From the NCBI RefSeq assembly GCF_014648475.1, contig NZ_BMRE01000038.1, forward strand, positions 1 through 64,000: a stretch of 64,000 nucleotides of DNA, in the 5' to 3' direction. The stretch's first letter is position 1; the number at the start of each line of letters is the position of its first letter. Made by a program: the position numbers and the translations under genes. The notes under the pieces are model-generated. The model made no database searches and was not told where the DNA came from. It worked only from the letters and a program-made list of their open reading frames with translations. Positions 51,073-60,208 of this stretch are shown here, piece by piece. Source of the stretch: Lentzea flava (GTDB taxonomy: Bacteria > Actinomycetota > Actinomycetes > Mycobacteriales > Pseudonocardiaceae).

Positions 51073-52055
51073 ACAGGTTCCCGCTCCTCTTCGGCCCCTC
51101 ACCGGTCCACCGCCTGGACCGCCTGTCCGCGCACCTCGGCGGCGCGTCGGTCTGGGCGAAGCGCGAGGACTGCAACTCCGGTCTCGCCTACGGCGGCAAC
51201 AAGACCCGCAAACTCGAGTACCTCGTCGCCGACGCACTGGCCACCGGCTGCGACACCCTCGTGTCGATCGGCGGCATCCAGTCCAACCACACCCGCCAGG
51301 TCGCGGCCGCCGCAGCGCGCGCGGGCCTGAAAGCCGTGCTGGTGCAGGAAAGCTGGGTCGACTGGACCGACGTCGGCAGTGACCGGGTCGGCAACATCCT
51401 GCTCAGCCGCATGATGGGAGCCGACGTCCGCCTGGTGAACGCCGAGTTCGGCATCGGCATCAAACCCGCCTGGGAACAGGCCATCGAGGACGTCCGCGCA
51501 TCCGGCGGCAAGCCCTACCCGATCCCGGCCGGCGCCTCCGACCACCCGTTGGGCGGCATGGGCTTCGCGAGCTGGGCCGACGAGGTCCGCCAGCAGGAAG
51601 CCCAGCTCGGCGTCTTCTTCGACACCATCATCGTCTGCTCGGTCACCGGCAGCACCCAGGCGGGCATGGTCGCCGGTTTCGCAAACGACACCAACCGCCG
51701 CGTGCTGGGCATCGACGCGTCCGCCAAACCCGCCGAGACCCTCGAGCAGATCACCCGCATCGCCCACAACACCGCCAAGCTCCGCGAGGTCACGGTGTCC
51801 GAAGAGGACATCCTCCTCGACGACCGCTTCCACGCCGGCACCTACGGCATCGCCGACGAGTCCACTGTGGACGCCATGCGGCTCGGCGCCCGCCTCGAAG
51901 GCATGATCACCGACCCCGTCTACGAGGGGAAGTCGCTGGCAGGCCTCATCCACCTCGTGTCGTCCGGCGAGATCGACCGCGACTCCACGGTCCTCTACGC
52001 CCACCTCGGCGGCCAACCGGCGCTGAACGCCTACAGCTCGCTCTTCCCGGCCTGA
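51069..52055 (+). CDS. acdS: 1-aminocyclopropane-1-carboxylate deaminase (AcdS)
   Basis: 328 residues, PLP-dependent. PLP lysine is in [12 protein letters not shown] (Lys45), with the [12 protein letters not shown] loop. DPVYEGKS keeps the Tyr-Glu pair and [11 protein letters not shown] keeps the Leu that separate ACC deaminases from D-cysteine desulfhydrases. It opens the ethylene precursor ACC to 2-oxobutyrate and ammonia, letting soil or plant-associated bacteria lower plant ethylene and use ACC as nitrogen. Translationally coupled to the GntR gene; its stop abuts the end of the convergent lhr. Confidence 0.93.
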   Translation: MNRFPLLFGPSPVHRLDRLSAHLGGASVWAKREDCNSGLAYGGNKTRKLEYLVADALATGCDTLVSIGGIQSNHTRQVAAAAARAGLKAVLVQESWVDWTDVGSDRVGNILLSRMMGADVRLVNAEFGIGIKPAWEQAIEDVRASGGKPYPIPAGASDHPLGGMGFASWADEVRQQEAQLGVFFDTIIVCSVTGSTQAGMVAGFANDTNRRVLGIDASAKPAETLEQITRIAHNTAKLREVTVSEEDILLDDRFHAGTYGIADESTVDAMRLGARLEGMITDPVYEGKSLAGLIHLVSSGEIDRDSTVLYAHLGGQPALNAYSSLFPA

Positions 52056-55000
52056 TCAAGCTCTCAACCGGAGTCCCTTCGGCGTCGCGCGGAAACCCGC
52101 TTCCTGCAGCACCGTCGCGAGGTGCGAGGTCAGCGCCACCTCGCCGTCGGCCCGCTGAACGGCCAGCTGACCCAGCCAGCCGTCGCGGACCGCCCGGCTC
52201 AGGGCGTTCGCGGCGGTGCGCAGTGTCGGATCGTCGTCGGTGAACGAGAGCAGGGACTTGCCACCCCGCTCGACGTACAGCGCCGGACTGCCGTCGACCA
52301 GCACCGCCAACGCACCGGCCTTGCGCGCCGGACGGTGTTTGCCCTCGCCCAACGGGTCCGGCCACGGCAGCGCGGCACCGTACGGCTGGGCCGGATCGGC
52401 CGCGGCGAGCACCACAGCCGCCTGGTCGGTCTGCGCCGGTTGCCCCGGTGGACGCGACAACGCCCGCAGCCGGTCCACCGCGCCCCGTGCCGCGAACTGG
52501 GCGGCACCCAGCCCCTCGACGACGTAGCCGCGGATCACCTGACCCGACTCCTCCATCGCCCGCAGCACCTTGTAGACGCCGCTGAACCCACCGGTCACCC
52601 GTTCGGTGTCGAGGGCACCGCGGGTCAGCACGCCGTGGCGTTCCAGGAACGCCTCGGCTCGGGCGTGCGCCCGGCGAGTCGGGTCCTCCGCCGGGCTCAC
52701 CGCGAGCGACCAGCGGCCCGCGGCTGTCGGCGGACCCGTCCGCGACGGCATGTCCGGACGCGCGGCACGCAGCCGTGCGTAGCGACCTCGCGGAGCGCTG
52801 CGGCGAGGCTTGTGGGCCGCGCCGCCACCGGACACCAACGCCCGCAGCGGGGACAACGTGTCGTTGGTGATCAGACCTGCCCACACCAGATCCCACAGCG
52901 CGCCGACGACCTCGCTGTCCGTGCACTCCACGGACAGCGAGACGCGATCGACCACCTGCCGGAAGAACAGTGCTCCACCGGACAGGGCCTCCAGCACCGC
53001 CGTGTGCAGCGGCGACTCCGGGATTGCCTCCGGCACCAGATCCGGCAGCAGCAGGTCCGCCACATCCATCGGGGCCAGCGCGATCCAGCCGTCGCCACCG
53101 GCCAAAGCGCCGCAACCGGTCCACGTCACCTCGCCGGACGCGGTCAGCTCGTCCAGCAACGCCGGGTAGTAGCCCGGCAGCCGGGACGGCAGCAGCAGGG
53201 ATTCCAGCGCACTCGCGGGAAGTGGTGCTCCCGCGAGCTGTTCCACCACCGAGAACACGTCGTCGACCGTCGGCGCCGACCGCAGCCGCCGGCCCAGGCC
53301 GTGCCACGCCGGCAGGAACCGGCCCAGCGCCGCCGGTTCGACCGGCTCCACCTCCGAACGCAGCCGGGCCAGCGACGCACGGCGCAGGCGGCGGAGCACG
53401 TCCGCGTCGCAGTACTCGGTGTGGGTGCCGCCGGGCCGGAGCTCACCGCGCACCAACCTGCCCGTGGCGGCCATCCGTTCCAGCACACCCGTCACCACGG
53501 CCACGCCCAGGCCGAAGCGCGCCGCGGGTTCCGCGGCGGCGAACGGACCGTGGGTGCGGGCGTAGCGGCTCAGCAGGTCGCCCAGCGGATCGGCCACCGG
53601 TTCGGTGAACGCCTCCGGAACGCCGACGGGCAAGGCGACACCGAGCGCGTCGCGGACACGGCCCGCGTCCTCGATCGCGATCGTGCGTTCCTCACCGGCG
53701 ATCCGGACGCGAATGGCCCGGCGCGCGGACACCAGCTCGTCCAGCCACTCGCGCGGCACGCCGCGCTCGAGAGCCTCGGCGTCGGAGAGATCTCCCAGGA
53801 ACCGCAACAGGTCCGCGGCGTCCTCGGCGTGGCGCGGGCGGCGGTCCTCGGTCAGGCGTTGCAGGCTGCGTTCGACCTCGGCCACGACCTCCTGGTCGAG
53901 CAGCTCGCGGATCGCCTCCGAACCGAGCAGCTCCGCGAGCAGCGTCGAGTCCAGCGACAGCGCCGCCGCACGGCGTTCCGCCAGAGGAGCGTCCAGCTCG
54001 TAGAGGAACATGCCCACGTAGCCGAAGAGCAGGCTGCGGGCGAACGGCGACGGCGACGGCGTCTCCACCTCGACCACGCGGACCCGGCGCGCGCGGACGT
54101 CCGACATCAGCTCGCGCAGGCCAGGCACGTCGTAGACGTCCTGCAGGCACTCGCGCATCGCCTCCAGCACCACCGGGAACCGCTCGTACTTCGCCGCCAC
54201 CGACAGCAGCTGCGCCGAGCGCTGCCGCTGCTGCCACAACGGAGTCCGTCGTTTCGGATCACGGCGGGGAAGCAGCAGCGACCGGGCGGCGCACTCGCGG
54301 AACCGGGCCGCGAACAACGCCGAACCGCCCACCTCGGCCACGACGATCTGCTCGACCTCGTCGGGATCGAGCAACACGTCCTCGGCGCCCGCGGTGACTT
54401 CCATGCCCTCGTGGTCCAGGGCATCGGGCAGCCGCAGCACGATGCCGTCGTCGGAGTGCGCCGCCTGCACCTCGACACCACGGCGTTCGCGCAGCCGAGC
54501 CGCGATCGCGAGGGCCCACGGCGCGTTGACCTGGGCACCGAACGGCGAGTGCACCACGAGCCGCCAGTCGCCCAGCTCGTCGCGGAACCGTTCCACCAGA
54601 ACGGTTCTGTCGTTCGGGACGTGCCGCGTCGCCTCCCGCTGCTCGCCCAGGTACGCGAGCAGGTTGTCCGTCGCCCACTCGTCGAGACCGGCACTCGCCG
54701 CTCGTTCGCGCGCGGCCGAATCCTCCATCGTGGACACTTCGCGGAGGAACTTGCCCATCGCCCGGCCCAGTTCCAGCGGGCGGCCCGGCGCGTCGCCCTT
54801 CCAGAACGGCATCCGCGCGGGCTGTCCCGGCGCGGGCACGACAATCACCCGATCGTGGGTGATGTCCTCGACCCGCCACGACGACGTGCCCAGCAGGAAC
54901 GTGTCGCCGACGCGCGACTCGTACACCATCTCCTCGTCGAGCTCGCCGACGCGTGAGCCGGGACCGTTCTCCGACGGTGGCGTCATCACCGCGAACAGCC

Positions 55001-56600
55001 CTCGGTCCGGGATCGTGCCGCCGGACGTGACGGCCAGGCGCTGAGACCCCGGCCGGCCGCGCAGCTCGGAGTTCACCCGGTCCCAGGTGATCCGCGGCCG
55101 CAGCTCACCGAACTCCTCGGAGGGGTAGCGGCCCGACAGCATGTCCAGCACGGCGTGCAGCGCCGAGTCGGGCAGGCCCGCGAACGGTGCCGCCCGCCGC
55201 ACCAGCGCCGTCAGGTCCTGCACCGTCCACGTCTCCATCGCCACCATCGCGACGATGTGCTGTGCCAGCACGTCCAGCGGGTTGCGCGGGAACTTCACGG
55301 CCTCGATCGCGCCGTTCTGCATCCGTTCCGCCACCACCGCGCACGACACCAGGTCGCCGCGGAACTTCGGGAACATCACGCCCCGCGACACCGCGCCCAC
55401 CTGGTGCCCCGCGCGACCGACGCGCTGCAGCCCGGAGGCGACCGACGGCGGCGCCTCGACCTGCACCACCAGGTCGACCGAGCCCATGTCGATGCCGAGC
55501 TCCAGCGACGACGTCGCCACCACGCACGGCAGCCGGCCCGACTTGAGGTCCTCCTCGACCGCGGTGCGTTGCTCACGCGACATCGACCCGTGGTGCGCAC
55601 GGGCCACGGACGCCGTCTTCTGGACCGTCAGCCCCGACTGGCCGATCGCCTCGGCCGGGAACGACTCCAGCTCCGCCGCTTCCTCCGCGAGCTCGTTGAG
55701 GCGCGCGGTCAGCCGTTCCGCGAGCCGCCGCGAGTTCGCGAAGACGATCGTCGACCGGTGTGCCCGCACCAGTTCGAGCACCCGTGCCTCGACCGACGGC
55801 CAGATGGAGGTGCGTTGCTCCGCCCCGGCCGCCGAGCCCGACACCTCACCCGTCGGCTGGCCGAGCAGCGACATGTCCTCGACCGGCACCTCCACCTCGA
55901 CCTGGATGGTCTTGGGGGTCTTCGGCTGCACCACCGCCACCGGACGCCCGCCGGCGAGGAAGGTGCTGATCTCCTCGACCGGACGCACCGTCGCGGAGAG
56001 GCCGATGCGCTGAGCGGGCTTGTCCAGCAGCGCGTCCAGCCGTTCGAGTGACAACGCCAGGTGCGCGCCGCGTTTGGTGCCCGCCACCGCGTGCACCTCG
56101 TCGACGATCACCGTCTCCACGCCGCGCAACGACTCGCGGGCCGACGACGTGAGCAGCAGGAACAACGACTCCGGTGTCGTCACCAGCACGTCAGGAGGAG
56201 TGCGCCCGAACGCCCGCCGTTCCTCCGGAGAGGTGTCGCCCGTCCTCATGCCCACGGTGATCGACGGCTCGGTGAGGTTCAGCCGGTGCGCGGCCTGCCG
56301 GATGCCCGCCAGGGGCGCGCGCAGATTTCGCTCGACGTCGACCGCCAGCGCTTTCAGCGGCGACACGTAAAGCACCCGGCACCGTCGTTTCGGCTCCGCG
56401 GGCGTCGGAGAAGAAGCGAGCCGGTCCAGTGCCCACAGGAACGCGGCCAGCGTCTTGCCCGAGCCCGTCGGGGCGATGACCAGCGCGTGTTCGCCCGCCG
56501 CCGCGGCCGCCCACGCACCTGTCTGCGCCTGGGTGGGCGCGGCGAAGGCTCCGGCGAACCACTGCCTGGTCGCCGGTGAGAATGCCTTCATCACGTCCAT
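52056..56600 (-). CDS. lhr: Large helicase-related protein Lhr
   Basis: 1514 residues, the long Lhr form of mycobacteria, a 3'-to-5' ssDNA-dependent translocase that unwinds RNA:DNA hybrids. Motif I APTGSGKTLAAFLW near residue 45, Ia VSPLKALAVD, II VDEVHAVAG, III SATV, IV VFANSRRLAERL, V VVATSSLELGIDMGS, VI QRVGRAGH. Residues beyond about 870 form the Lhr-C-terminal domain. The ATG (MDVMKAFSP) is 7 nt after the -10 of a PafBC-type promoter, so a longer N-terminus is excluded. Divergent from the Hsp70-like gene. Confidence 0.96.
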   Translation of the reverse strand: MDVMKAFSPATRQWFAGAFAAPTQAQTGAWAAAAAGEHALVIAPTGSGKTLAAFLWALDRLASSPTPAEPKRRCRVLYVSPLKALAVDVERNLRAPLAGIRQAAHRLNLTEPSITVGMRTGDTSPEERRAFGRTPPDVLVTTPESLFLLLTSSARESLRGVETVIVDEVHAVAGTKRGAHLALSLERLDALLDKPAQRIGLSATVRPVEEISTFLAGGRPVAVVQPKTPKTIQVEVEVPVEDMSLLGQPTGEVSGSAAGAEQRTSIWPSVEARVLELVRAHRSTIVFANSRRLAERLTARLNELAEEAAELESFPAEAIGQSGLTVQKTASVARAHHGSMSREQRTAVEEDLKSGRLPCVVATSSLELGIDMGSVDLVVQVEAPPSVASGLQRVGRAGHQVGAVSRGVMFPKFRGDLVSCAVVAERMQNGAIEAVKFPRNPLDVLAQHIVAMVAMETWTVQDLTALVRRAAPFAGLPDSALHAVLDMLSGRYPSEEFGELRPRITWDRVNSELRGRPGSQRLAVTSGGTIPDRGLFAVMTPPSENGPGSRVGELDEEMVYESRVGDTFLLGTSSWRVEDITHDRVIVVPAPGQPARMPFWKGDAPGRPLELGRAMGKFLREVSTMEDSAARERAASAGLDEWATDNLLAYLGEQREATRHVPNDRTVLVERFRDELGDWRLVVHSPFGAQVNAPWALAIAARLRERRGVEVQAAHSDDGIVLRLPDALDHEGMEVTAGAEDVLLDPDEVEQIVVAEVGGSALFAARFRECAARSLLLPRRDPKRRTPLWQQRQRSAQLLSVAAKYERFPVVLEAMRECLQDVYDVPGLRELMSDVRARRVRVVEVETPSPSPFARSLLFGYVGMFLYELDAPLAERRAAALSLDSTLLAELLGSEAIRELLDQEVVAEVERSLQRLTEDRRPRHAEDAADLLRFLGDLSDAEALERGVPREWLDELVSARRAIRVRIAGEERTIAIEDAGRVRDALGVALPVGVPEAFTEPVADPLGDLLSRYARTHGPFAAAEPAARFGLGVAVVTGVLERMAATGRLVRGELRPGGTHTEYCDADVLRRLRRASLARLRSEVEPVEPAALGRFLPAWHGLGRRLRSAPTVDDVFSVVEQLAGAPLPASALESLLLPSRLPGYYPALLDELTASGEVTWTGCGALAGGDGWIALAPMDVADLLLPDLVPEAIPESPLHTAVLEALSGGALFFRQVVDRVSLSVECTDSEVVGALWDLVWAGLITNDTLSPLRALVSGGGAAHKPRRSAPRGRYARLRAARPDMPSRTGPPTAAGRWSLAVSPAEDPTRRAHARAEAFLERHGVLTRGALDTERVTGGFSGVYKVLRAMEESGQVIRGYVVEGLGAAQFAARGAVDRLRALSRPPGQPAQTDQAAVVLAAADPAQPYGAALPWPDPLGEGKHRPARKAGALAVLVDGSPALYVERGGKSLLSFTDDDPTLRTAANALSRAVRDGWLGQLAVQRADGEVALTSHLATVLQEAGFRATPKGLRLRA

Positions 56601-56607
56601 GGCGACC

Positions 56608-56630
56608 ATCATGACGCCGGGGTCTGACAA
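56608..56630 (-). promoter_or_regulatory. PafBC/RecA-NDp-type promoter of lhr
   Basis: Minus strand: TTGTCA (56630-56625), GACCCCGGCGT (11 nt), CATGAT (56613-56608), 7 nt, ATG. The first ten spacer-side bases equal those at recA and the DEDDh/GIY-YIG gene. Confidence 0.8.
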
Positions 56631-56709
56631 TTTCTGATTGCGCAGGTCCGGGCACCCGCCGAAGGCCGCTGTGGCACGATCACCCCGTACGTCTTTCGAG
56701 GGGAGCACG

Positions 56710-58554
56710 GTGCGCGTCCTGTCCGTCGACCTGGGCACCGCCAACACGGTTGCGGTGCTGTCCGACCACGGTGTGGTGGATCTGGACGGAGGGCCCACCA
56801 TGCCTTCGTCCGTCTACCTCGACGAGGACGGCACCCTGCACGTCGGCAGAGAGGCGGAGCGGCGTTCGCGCCAGGACCCGTCGCGCTACGAGCCGAACCC
56901 CAAGCGTCACATCGACGAGGTGACGATCAAGCTCGGCGAGACGACCGTGCCGGTCAACGACGCGATCGCGGCCATCTACGCGCGCGTGATGGAGGCCGTC
57001 ACGCCGCTTCTCGGTGGCGGCCAGCTCGACGAGATCCGGCTGACGCACCCCGCCGAATGGGGCCCCACCAGGCGCAACAAGCTGCTGTCCTCGGCCAGGC
57101 TCGCGGGCATGACCGGTGAGCTCGTGCCGGTTCCCGAGGCCATCGCGGTGGCGTCGCTCGGCGGCGGCCGCCCGCTCGCCGTCTACGACTTCGGCGCCGA
57201 CACGTTCGACGTCTCCGTGCTCGACTCCGAGCACCGCATCCTCGCCGACGGCAGCCTCAGCGACGTCGGCGGTCTCGACGTCGACCAGGCGCTGCTCGAG
57301 CACATCGGCCGCTCGGTCTCCCACAAGGACCCGGCCGGCTGGCAGCGGCTGCTGCGCCCGGTCACCGTGGACGACCACCGCGCCCGCCTCGGCCTGCGCG
57401 AGGAGCTGCGCCTCGCCAAGGAGGACCTCTCCGAGGTGCCTCAGGTCGAGGTGATGATGCCCGAGCCGTTCGAGAAGGTCGTCGTCACGCGTGCCGAGCT
57501 GGAGGCGCTGATCCGGCCGAGCCTGATCCGCAGCGCCGAGCTCCTCATCTCCACCGTGCACAAGGCGGGCGTCACGCCCGAGCACGTCTACCTCGTCGGC
57601 GGCTCCTGCCGGATGCCGCTGGTCGCGCAGGTCATCGCGGAGAAGGTCGGCATCGTCCCGACCAACCCCGACCACCCGGAGACGATCGTCGCGTCCGGCG
57701 CGCTGGTCGTGGACCGCGCGACGATCACGCTGAAGCCCGAGGACGACAAGCCCAAGTTCGTCGAACCGCCCACGGTCGTGACGACGCCGGTCAGCCCGGC
57801 CGTGAGCGGCCCGCACCAGGTGAACCCGAACGTCAGCGGCCCGAACCCGGTGATCAGCGGCTCGTACCCGAACCCGAACGTGAGCGGGCCGTACTCGGCG
57901 AGCGGCACCTACCAGCTGACGTCGCCGTACCCGGTGAACCCGAACGTCAGCGGCAGCTACCCGATGAACTTCCCGCAGCAGGCGCCGAAGAAGGACAACA
58001 AGAAGGTCCTCCTCGGCATCGGCGGCGCGGTGGTGGCGCTGGCCGTGGTCATCGGCGCCGTGTTCGCGTTCTCCGGACCGGACCTGCCCAGCGCGGACGA
58101 GTGCAAGGACGACACGGCCCGGGACGGCCAGGGCTTCACGAGGTGCCTGCGCCAGCTCGCGGGCCACGTGCCCGACGGCGGCGGCTGCGAGAAGGCCGAC
58201 TCCGCGCAGATCACCGGCATGGAGGAGATCAAGGGCACGGTCGTGAGCTGCACGATCCGCGACGGCTACGCGGTCCAGTACATCCTCACCGACAGCGTCA
58301 CCGGCGCGGAGAACAACGCCGCCGCCATCGCGAAGTCGTTCCAGACCGACCGCGTCGAGGCCGACTGGACCGGCAACGGCCTGGAGGGCAACTACCGCGC
58401 GGCGACGTCGAGCGGCACCGGCGTGCTGGTGTTCACCGCCAAGGGCCGCCCCATGTTCGGCATCCTCACCAAGACCGCCGAGGAGAACGCCGACGAGCTC
58501 AAGCCGGACGAAATCGCCGACTTCTTCGAGAAGTCCGTTCAACCGGGTGAGTAA
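56710..58554 (+). CDS. Membrane-anchored Hsp70/actin-like ATPase with extracytoplasmic domain
   Basis: 614 residues. An Hsp70-type nucleotide-binding domain (about 1-350) shows VDLGTANTVAVL, YDFGADTFDVSVLD near 159 and VYLVGGSCRMPLVAQ near 293. The substrate-binding domain of DnaK is absent. Instead there is a Pro/Asn/Gly linker with repeated NPNVSG (four clear copies, about 364-417), one transmembrane helix (about 434-455) and a C-terminal domain with four Cys (SADECKDDTARDG, GGCEKAD). Topology suggests cytoplasmic ATPase signalling to an outside domain. RBS GAGGGGAG precedes the GTG. Role unknown. Confidence 0.85.
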   Translation: MRVLSVDLGTANTVAVLSDHGVVDLDGGPTMPSSVYLDEDGTLHVGREAERRSRQDPSRYEPNPKRHIDEVTIKLGETTVPVNDAIAAIYARVMEAVTPLLGGGQLDEIRLTHPAEWGPTRRNKLLSSARLAGMTGELVPVPEAIAVASLGGGRPLAVYDFGADTFDVSVLDSEHRILADGSLSDVGGLDVDQALLEHIGRSVSHKDPAGWQRLLRPVTVDDHRARLGLREELRLAKEDLSEVPQVEVMMPEPFEKVVVTRAELEALIRPSLIRSAELLISTVHKAGVTPEHVYLVGGSCRMPLVAQVIAEKVGIVPTNPDHPETIVASGALVVDRATITLKPEDDKPKFVEPPTVVTTPVSPAVSGPHQVNPNVSGPNPVISGSYPNPNVSGPYSASGTYQLTSPYPVNPNVSGSYPMNFPQQAPKKDNKKVLLGIGGAVVALAVVIGAVFAFSGPDLPSADECKDDTARDGQGFTRCLRQLAGHVPDGGGCEKADSAQITGMEEIKGTVVSCTIRDGYAVQYILTDSVTGAENNAAAIAKSFQTDRVEADWTGNGLEGNYRAATSSGTGVLVFTAKGRPMFGILTKTAEENADELKPDEIADFFEKSVQPGE

Positions 58555-58607
58555 GCGCCACTGATGGACCTGTCGGCGCGCCGCCCGAGCGTGCCACCAT
58601 CGCGATC

Positions 58608-59858
58608 ATGGTGACCGTCGCGCCGCAGGTCGAACGCGTGCAGCGCAAGGTCGTTCGCGTGCTGACCGGCACCCAGGTCCTGGGGTCGGCCGCGGTGACG
58701 ATCGGCCTCGCGATCAGCACGTTGATCGCCGCGTCGTTGTCCGGGTCCGATGCCGTCGGCGGGTTCGCGCAGACCGCGGCCGTCGCCGGTGCCGCGGTGC
58801 TCGCCCTGCCCGGTGCCCGTCTCGCGCAGCGGCGTGGACGTCGTCCCGCGCTCATCCTCGGCTACGGCATGGGCGCGCTCGGCGCGTTGGTCGCCGCTGT
58901 CGCCGTGAGCGCCGGGTTGTGGCAAATGTTGTTGGTGGGGCTTCTTCTGTTCGGAGGGGCGTCCAGCGCGAACTACGCGGCCCGTTATGCCGCAACGGAT
59001 CTGGCGGATCCGCAACGTCGTGCGCGGGAGCTCTCCCGTGTGGTGTGGGCGGCGATGATCGGCGCGATCATCGGCCCCAACCTCGCCGATCCCGCCGGCC
59101 GGACGGCTGCTTCGCTGGGCCTGCCGGTGGGTGTGGGACCGTTCCTGCTCGCCGCTCTCGTGCTCGGCGCGGCGGTGCTGGTGATCCAGTTCGGGCTGCG
59201 GCCGGACCCGTTGGCCGTCGTGAAGAGCACCCGACCGGTTGAATCCCCGCACTGTTCCGGCGGGGGCACGCCCGGTGGCCTGAAGATCTGGGGCTCGCTC
59301 GGGCCGATGGCGCGACTTGCACTCGTTGGAGTGATGTTGTGCCACACGGCGATGGTCGGGCTGATGTCGATGACGCCGGTGCACATGAACCACGCCGGGT
59401 CGTCGTTGCGCGTGGTCGGTGTGGTGATCAGCCTGCACGTCGCCGCGATGTACGCCGCGAGTCCGTTGTTCGGGTGGATGGCGGACCGGCTGGGACGTGT
59501 GCCGGTGCTCGCGATCGGCGCGTCGCTGGTGGTGGCGGCGTCCGGGATCGCGGGGATGGCGCCGTCGCACGACGCTCCGCAGCTCGGCGCGGGTCTCGCG
59601 CTGCTCGGCTTCGGCTGGTCGGCGGGGCTGGTGTCGGGGTCCGCGCTGCTGACCGAGTCGGTGCGGGTCGAGGACAGGCCGGCCGCGCAGGGACTGTCCG
59701 ATCTGCTGATGAACGTCGGCGGAGCCGTTGGTGGCGCCGTGTCCGGGATCGTCGTGACGGCGTGGTCGTACGGCGTGCTCGGACTGATCGTCGGGTTCAC
59801 CGCGCTGCCGTTGCTGATCGTGTGCCTCTTCGCATCGCTGCGCAGGCCCGTTCGTTAG
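58608..59858 (+). CDS. MFS transporter
   Basis: 416 residues with twelve predicted membrane helices and no signal peptide. The loop-2 motif GARLAQRRGRRPALILGYGMG and its second-half counterpart GWMADRLGRVPVLAIGA match the major-facilitator superfamily. SSANYAARYAATDLADPQRRARELSRVVWAAMIGAIIGP resembles drug or metabolite exporters of the actinobacterial YfcJ-like group; the substrate cannot be predicted. ATG 58608 is 7 nt after CACCAT (58595-58600). Its TAG stop is part of the next gene's -10 box. Confidence 0.88.
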   Translation: MVTVAPQVERVQRKVVRVLTGTQVLGSAAVTIGLAISTLIAASLSGSDAVGGFAQTAAVAGAAVLALPGARLAQRRGRRPALILGYGMGALGALVAAVAVSAGLWQMLLVGLLLFGGASSANYAARYAATDLADPQRRARELSRVVWAAMIGAIIGPNLADPAGRTAASLGLPVGVGPFLLAALVLGAAVLVIQFGLRPDPLAVVKSTRPVESPHCSGGGTPGGLKIWGSLGPMARLALVGVMLCHTAMVGLMSMTPVHMNHAGSSLRVVGVVISLHVAAMYAASPLFGWMADRLGRVPVLAIGASLVVAASGIAGMAPSHDAPQLGAGLALLGFGWSAGLVSGSALLTESVRVEDRPAAQGLSDLLMNVGGAVGGAVSGIVVTAWSYGVLGLIVGFTALPLLIVCLFASLRRPVR

Positions 59859-59861
59859 TGT
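59856..59861 (+). promoter_or_regulatory. -10 box TAGTGT containing the MFS stop codon
   Basis: TAGTGT, 6 nt, then GTG 59868 of the DUF3046 gene. This is the third case in the window of a stop codon inside a -10 hexamer. Confidence 0.6.
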
Positions 59862-59867
59862 CTTCCG

Positions 59868-60062
59868 GTGCGCATCACGATGTTCCGCAAACTCATGGCA
59901 GGGGAGTTCGGCCAGGTCAGGGCCGAGATGATCGCCCGCGACCACGTGCTGTCCTCGCTCGGCGGCCGCACCGCCGACCAGGCGCTGGAGGCGGGGATCG
60001 GCGCCAAGGAGGTCTGGATCGCGGTCTGCGACGCGTTCGAAGTTCCCGAAAATCGTCGCTGA
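59868..60062 (+). CDS. DUF3046 protein (Rv2738c-like)
   Basis: 64 residues. RITMFRKLMAGEFGQVRAEMIARDHVLSSLGGRTADQALEAGIGAKEVWIAVCDAFEVPENRR matches DUF3046, a small helical actinobacterial protein almost always found just upstream of recA. No function is known. Leaderless GTG. The recA control region starts right after its stop. Confidence 0.9.
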   Translation: MRITMFRKLMAGEFGQVRAEMIARDHVLSSLGGRTADQALEAGIGAKEVWIAVCDAFEVPENRR

Positions 60063-60089
60063 GCTGGCTGTTCGGAGTGTCGCGTGTGC

Positions 60090-60112
60090 TCGAACACGTG
60101 TTCGGCTAGAGT
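60090..60112 (+). promoter_or_regulatory. LexA box and -10 of distal recA promoter (P2-type)
   Basis: SOS box TCGAACACGTGTTCGG (60090-60105), one base short of a perfect palindrome, followed by -10 TAGAGT (60107-60112). In M. tuberculosis recA the LexA-controlled promoter is also the distal one. Confidence 0.85.
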
Positions 60113-60136
60113 GGCCCCGACCCCGGCTTCGCAAAA

Positions 60137-60159
60137 TTGTCAGACCCCGCCAGTAGCGT
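60137..60159 (+). promoter_or_regulatory. PafBC/RecA-NDp-type proximal recA promoter (P1-type)
   Basis: TTGTCA (60137-60142), 11 nt GACCCCGCCAG, TAGCGT (60154-60159). It fits tTGTCRgtg-N8-TAnnnT of the LexA-independent mycobacterial recA P1, bound by the WYL activator PafBC. Confidence 0.88.
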
Positions 60160-60208
60160 CAGGTCCAACATGACGAAGCAACGGCAGACGACAAAAGGTG
60201 GACCCAAG

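Noticed and set aside
56601-56801. 67-codon N-terminal extension of Lhr
   Set aside because: It would contain the gene's promoter and overlaps the Hsp70-like leader; the ATG 7 nt after the -10 box fits known Lhr starts.
60137-60208. Earlier RecA start (TTG 60137 or ATG 60170)
   Set aside because: The first is inside the promoter -35, and the second has no ribosome-binding site; ATG 60209 has AAAGGTGG and matches other RecA proteins.
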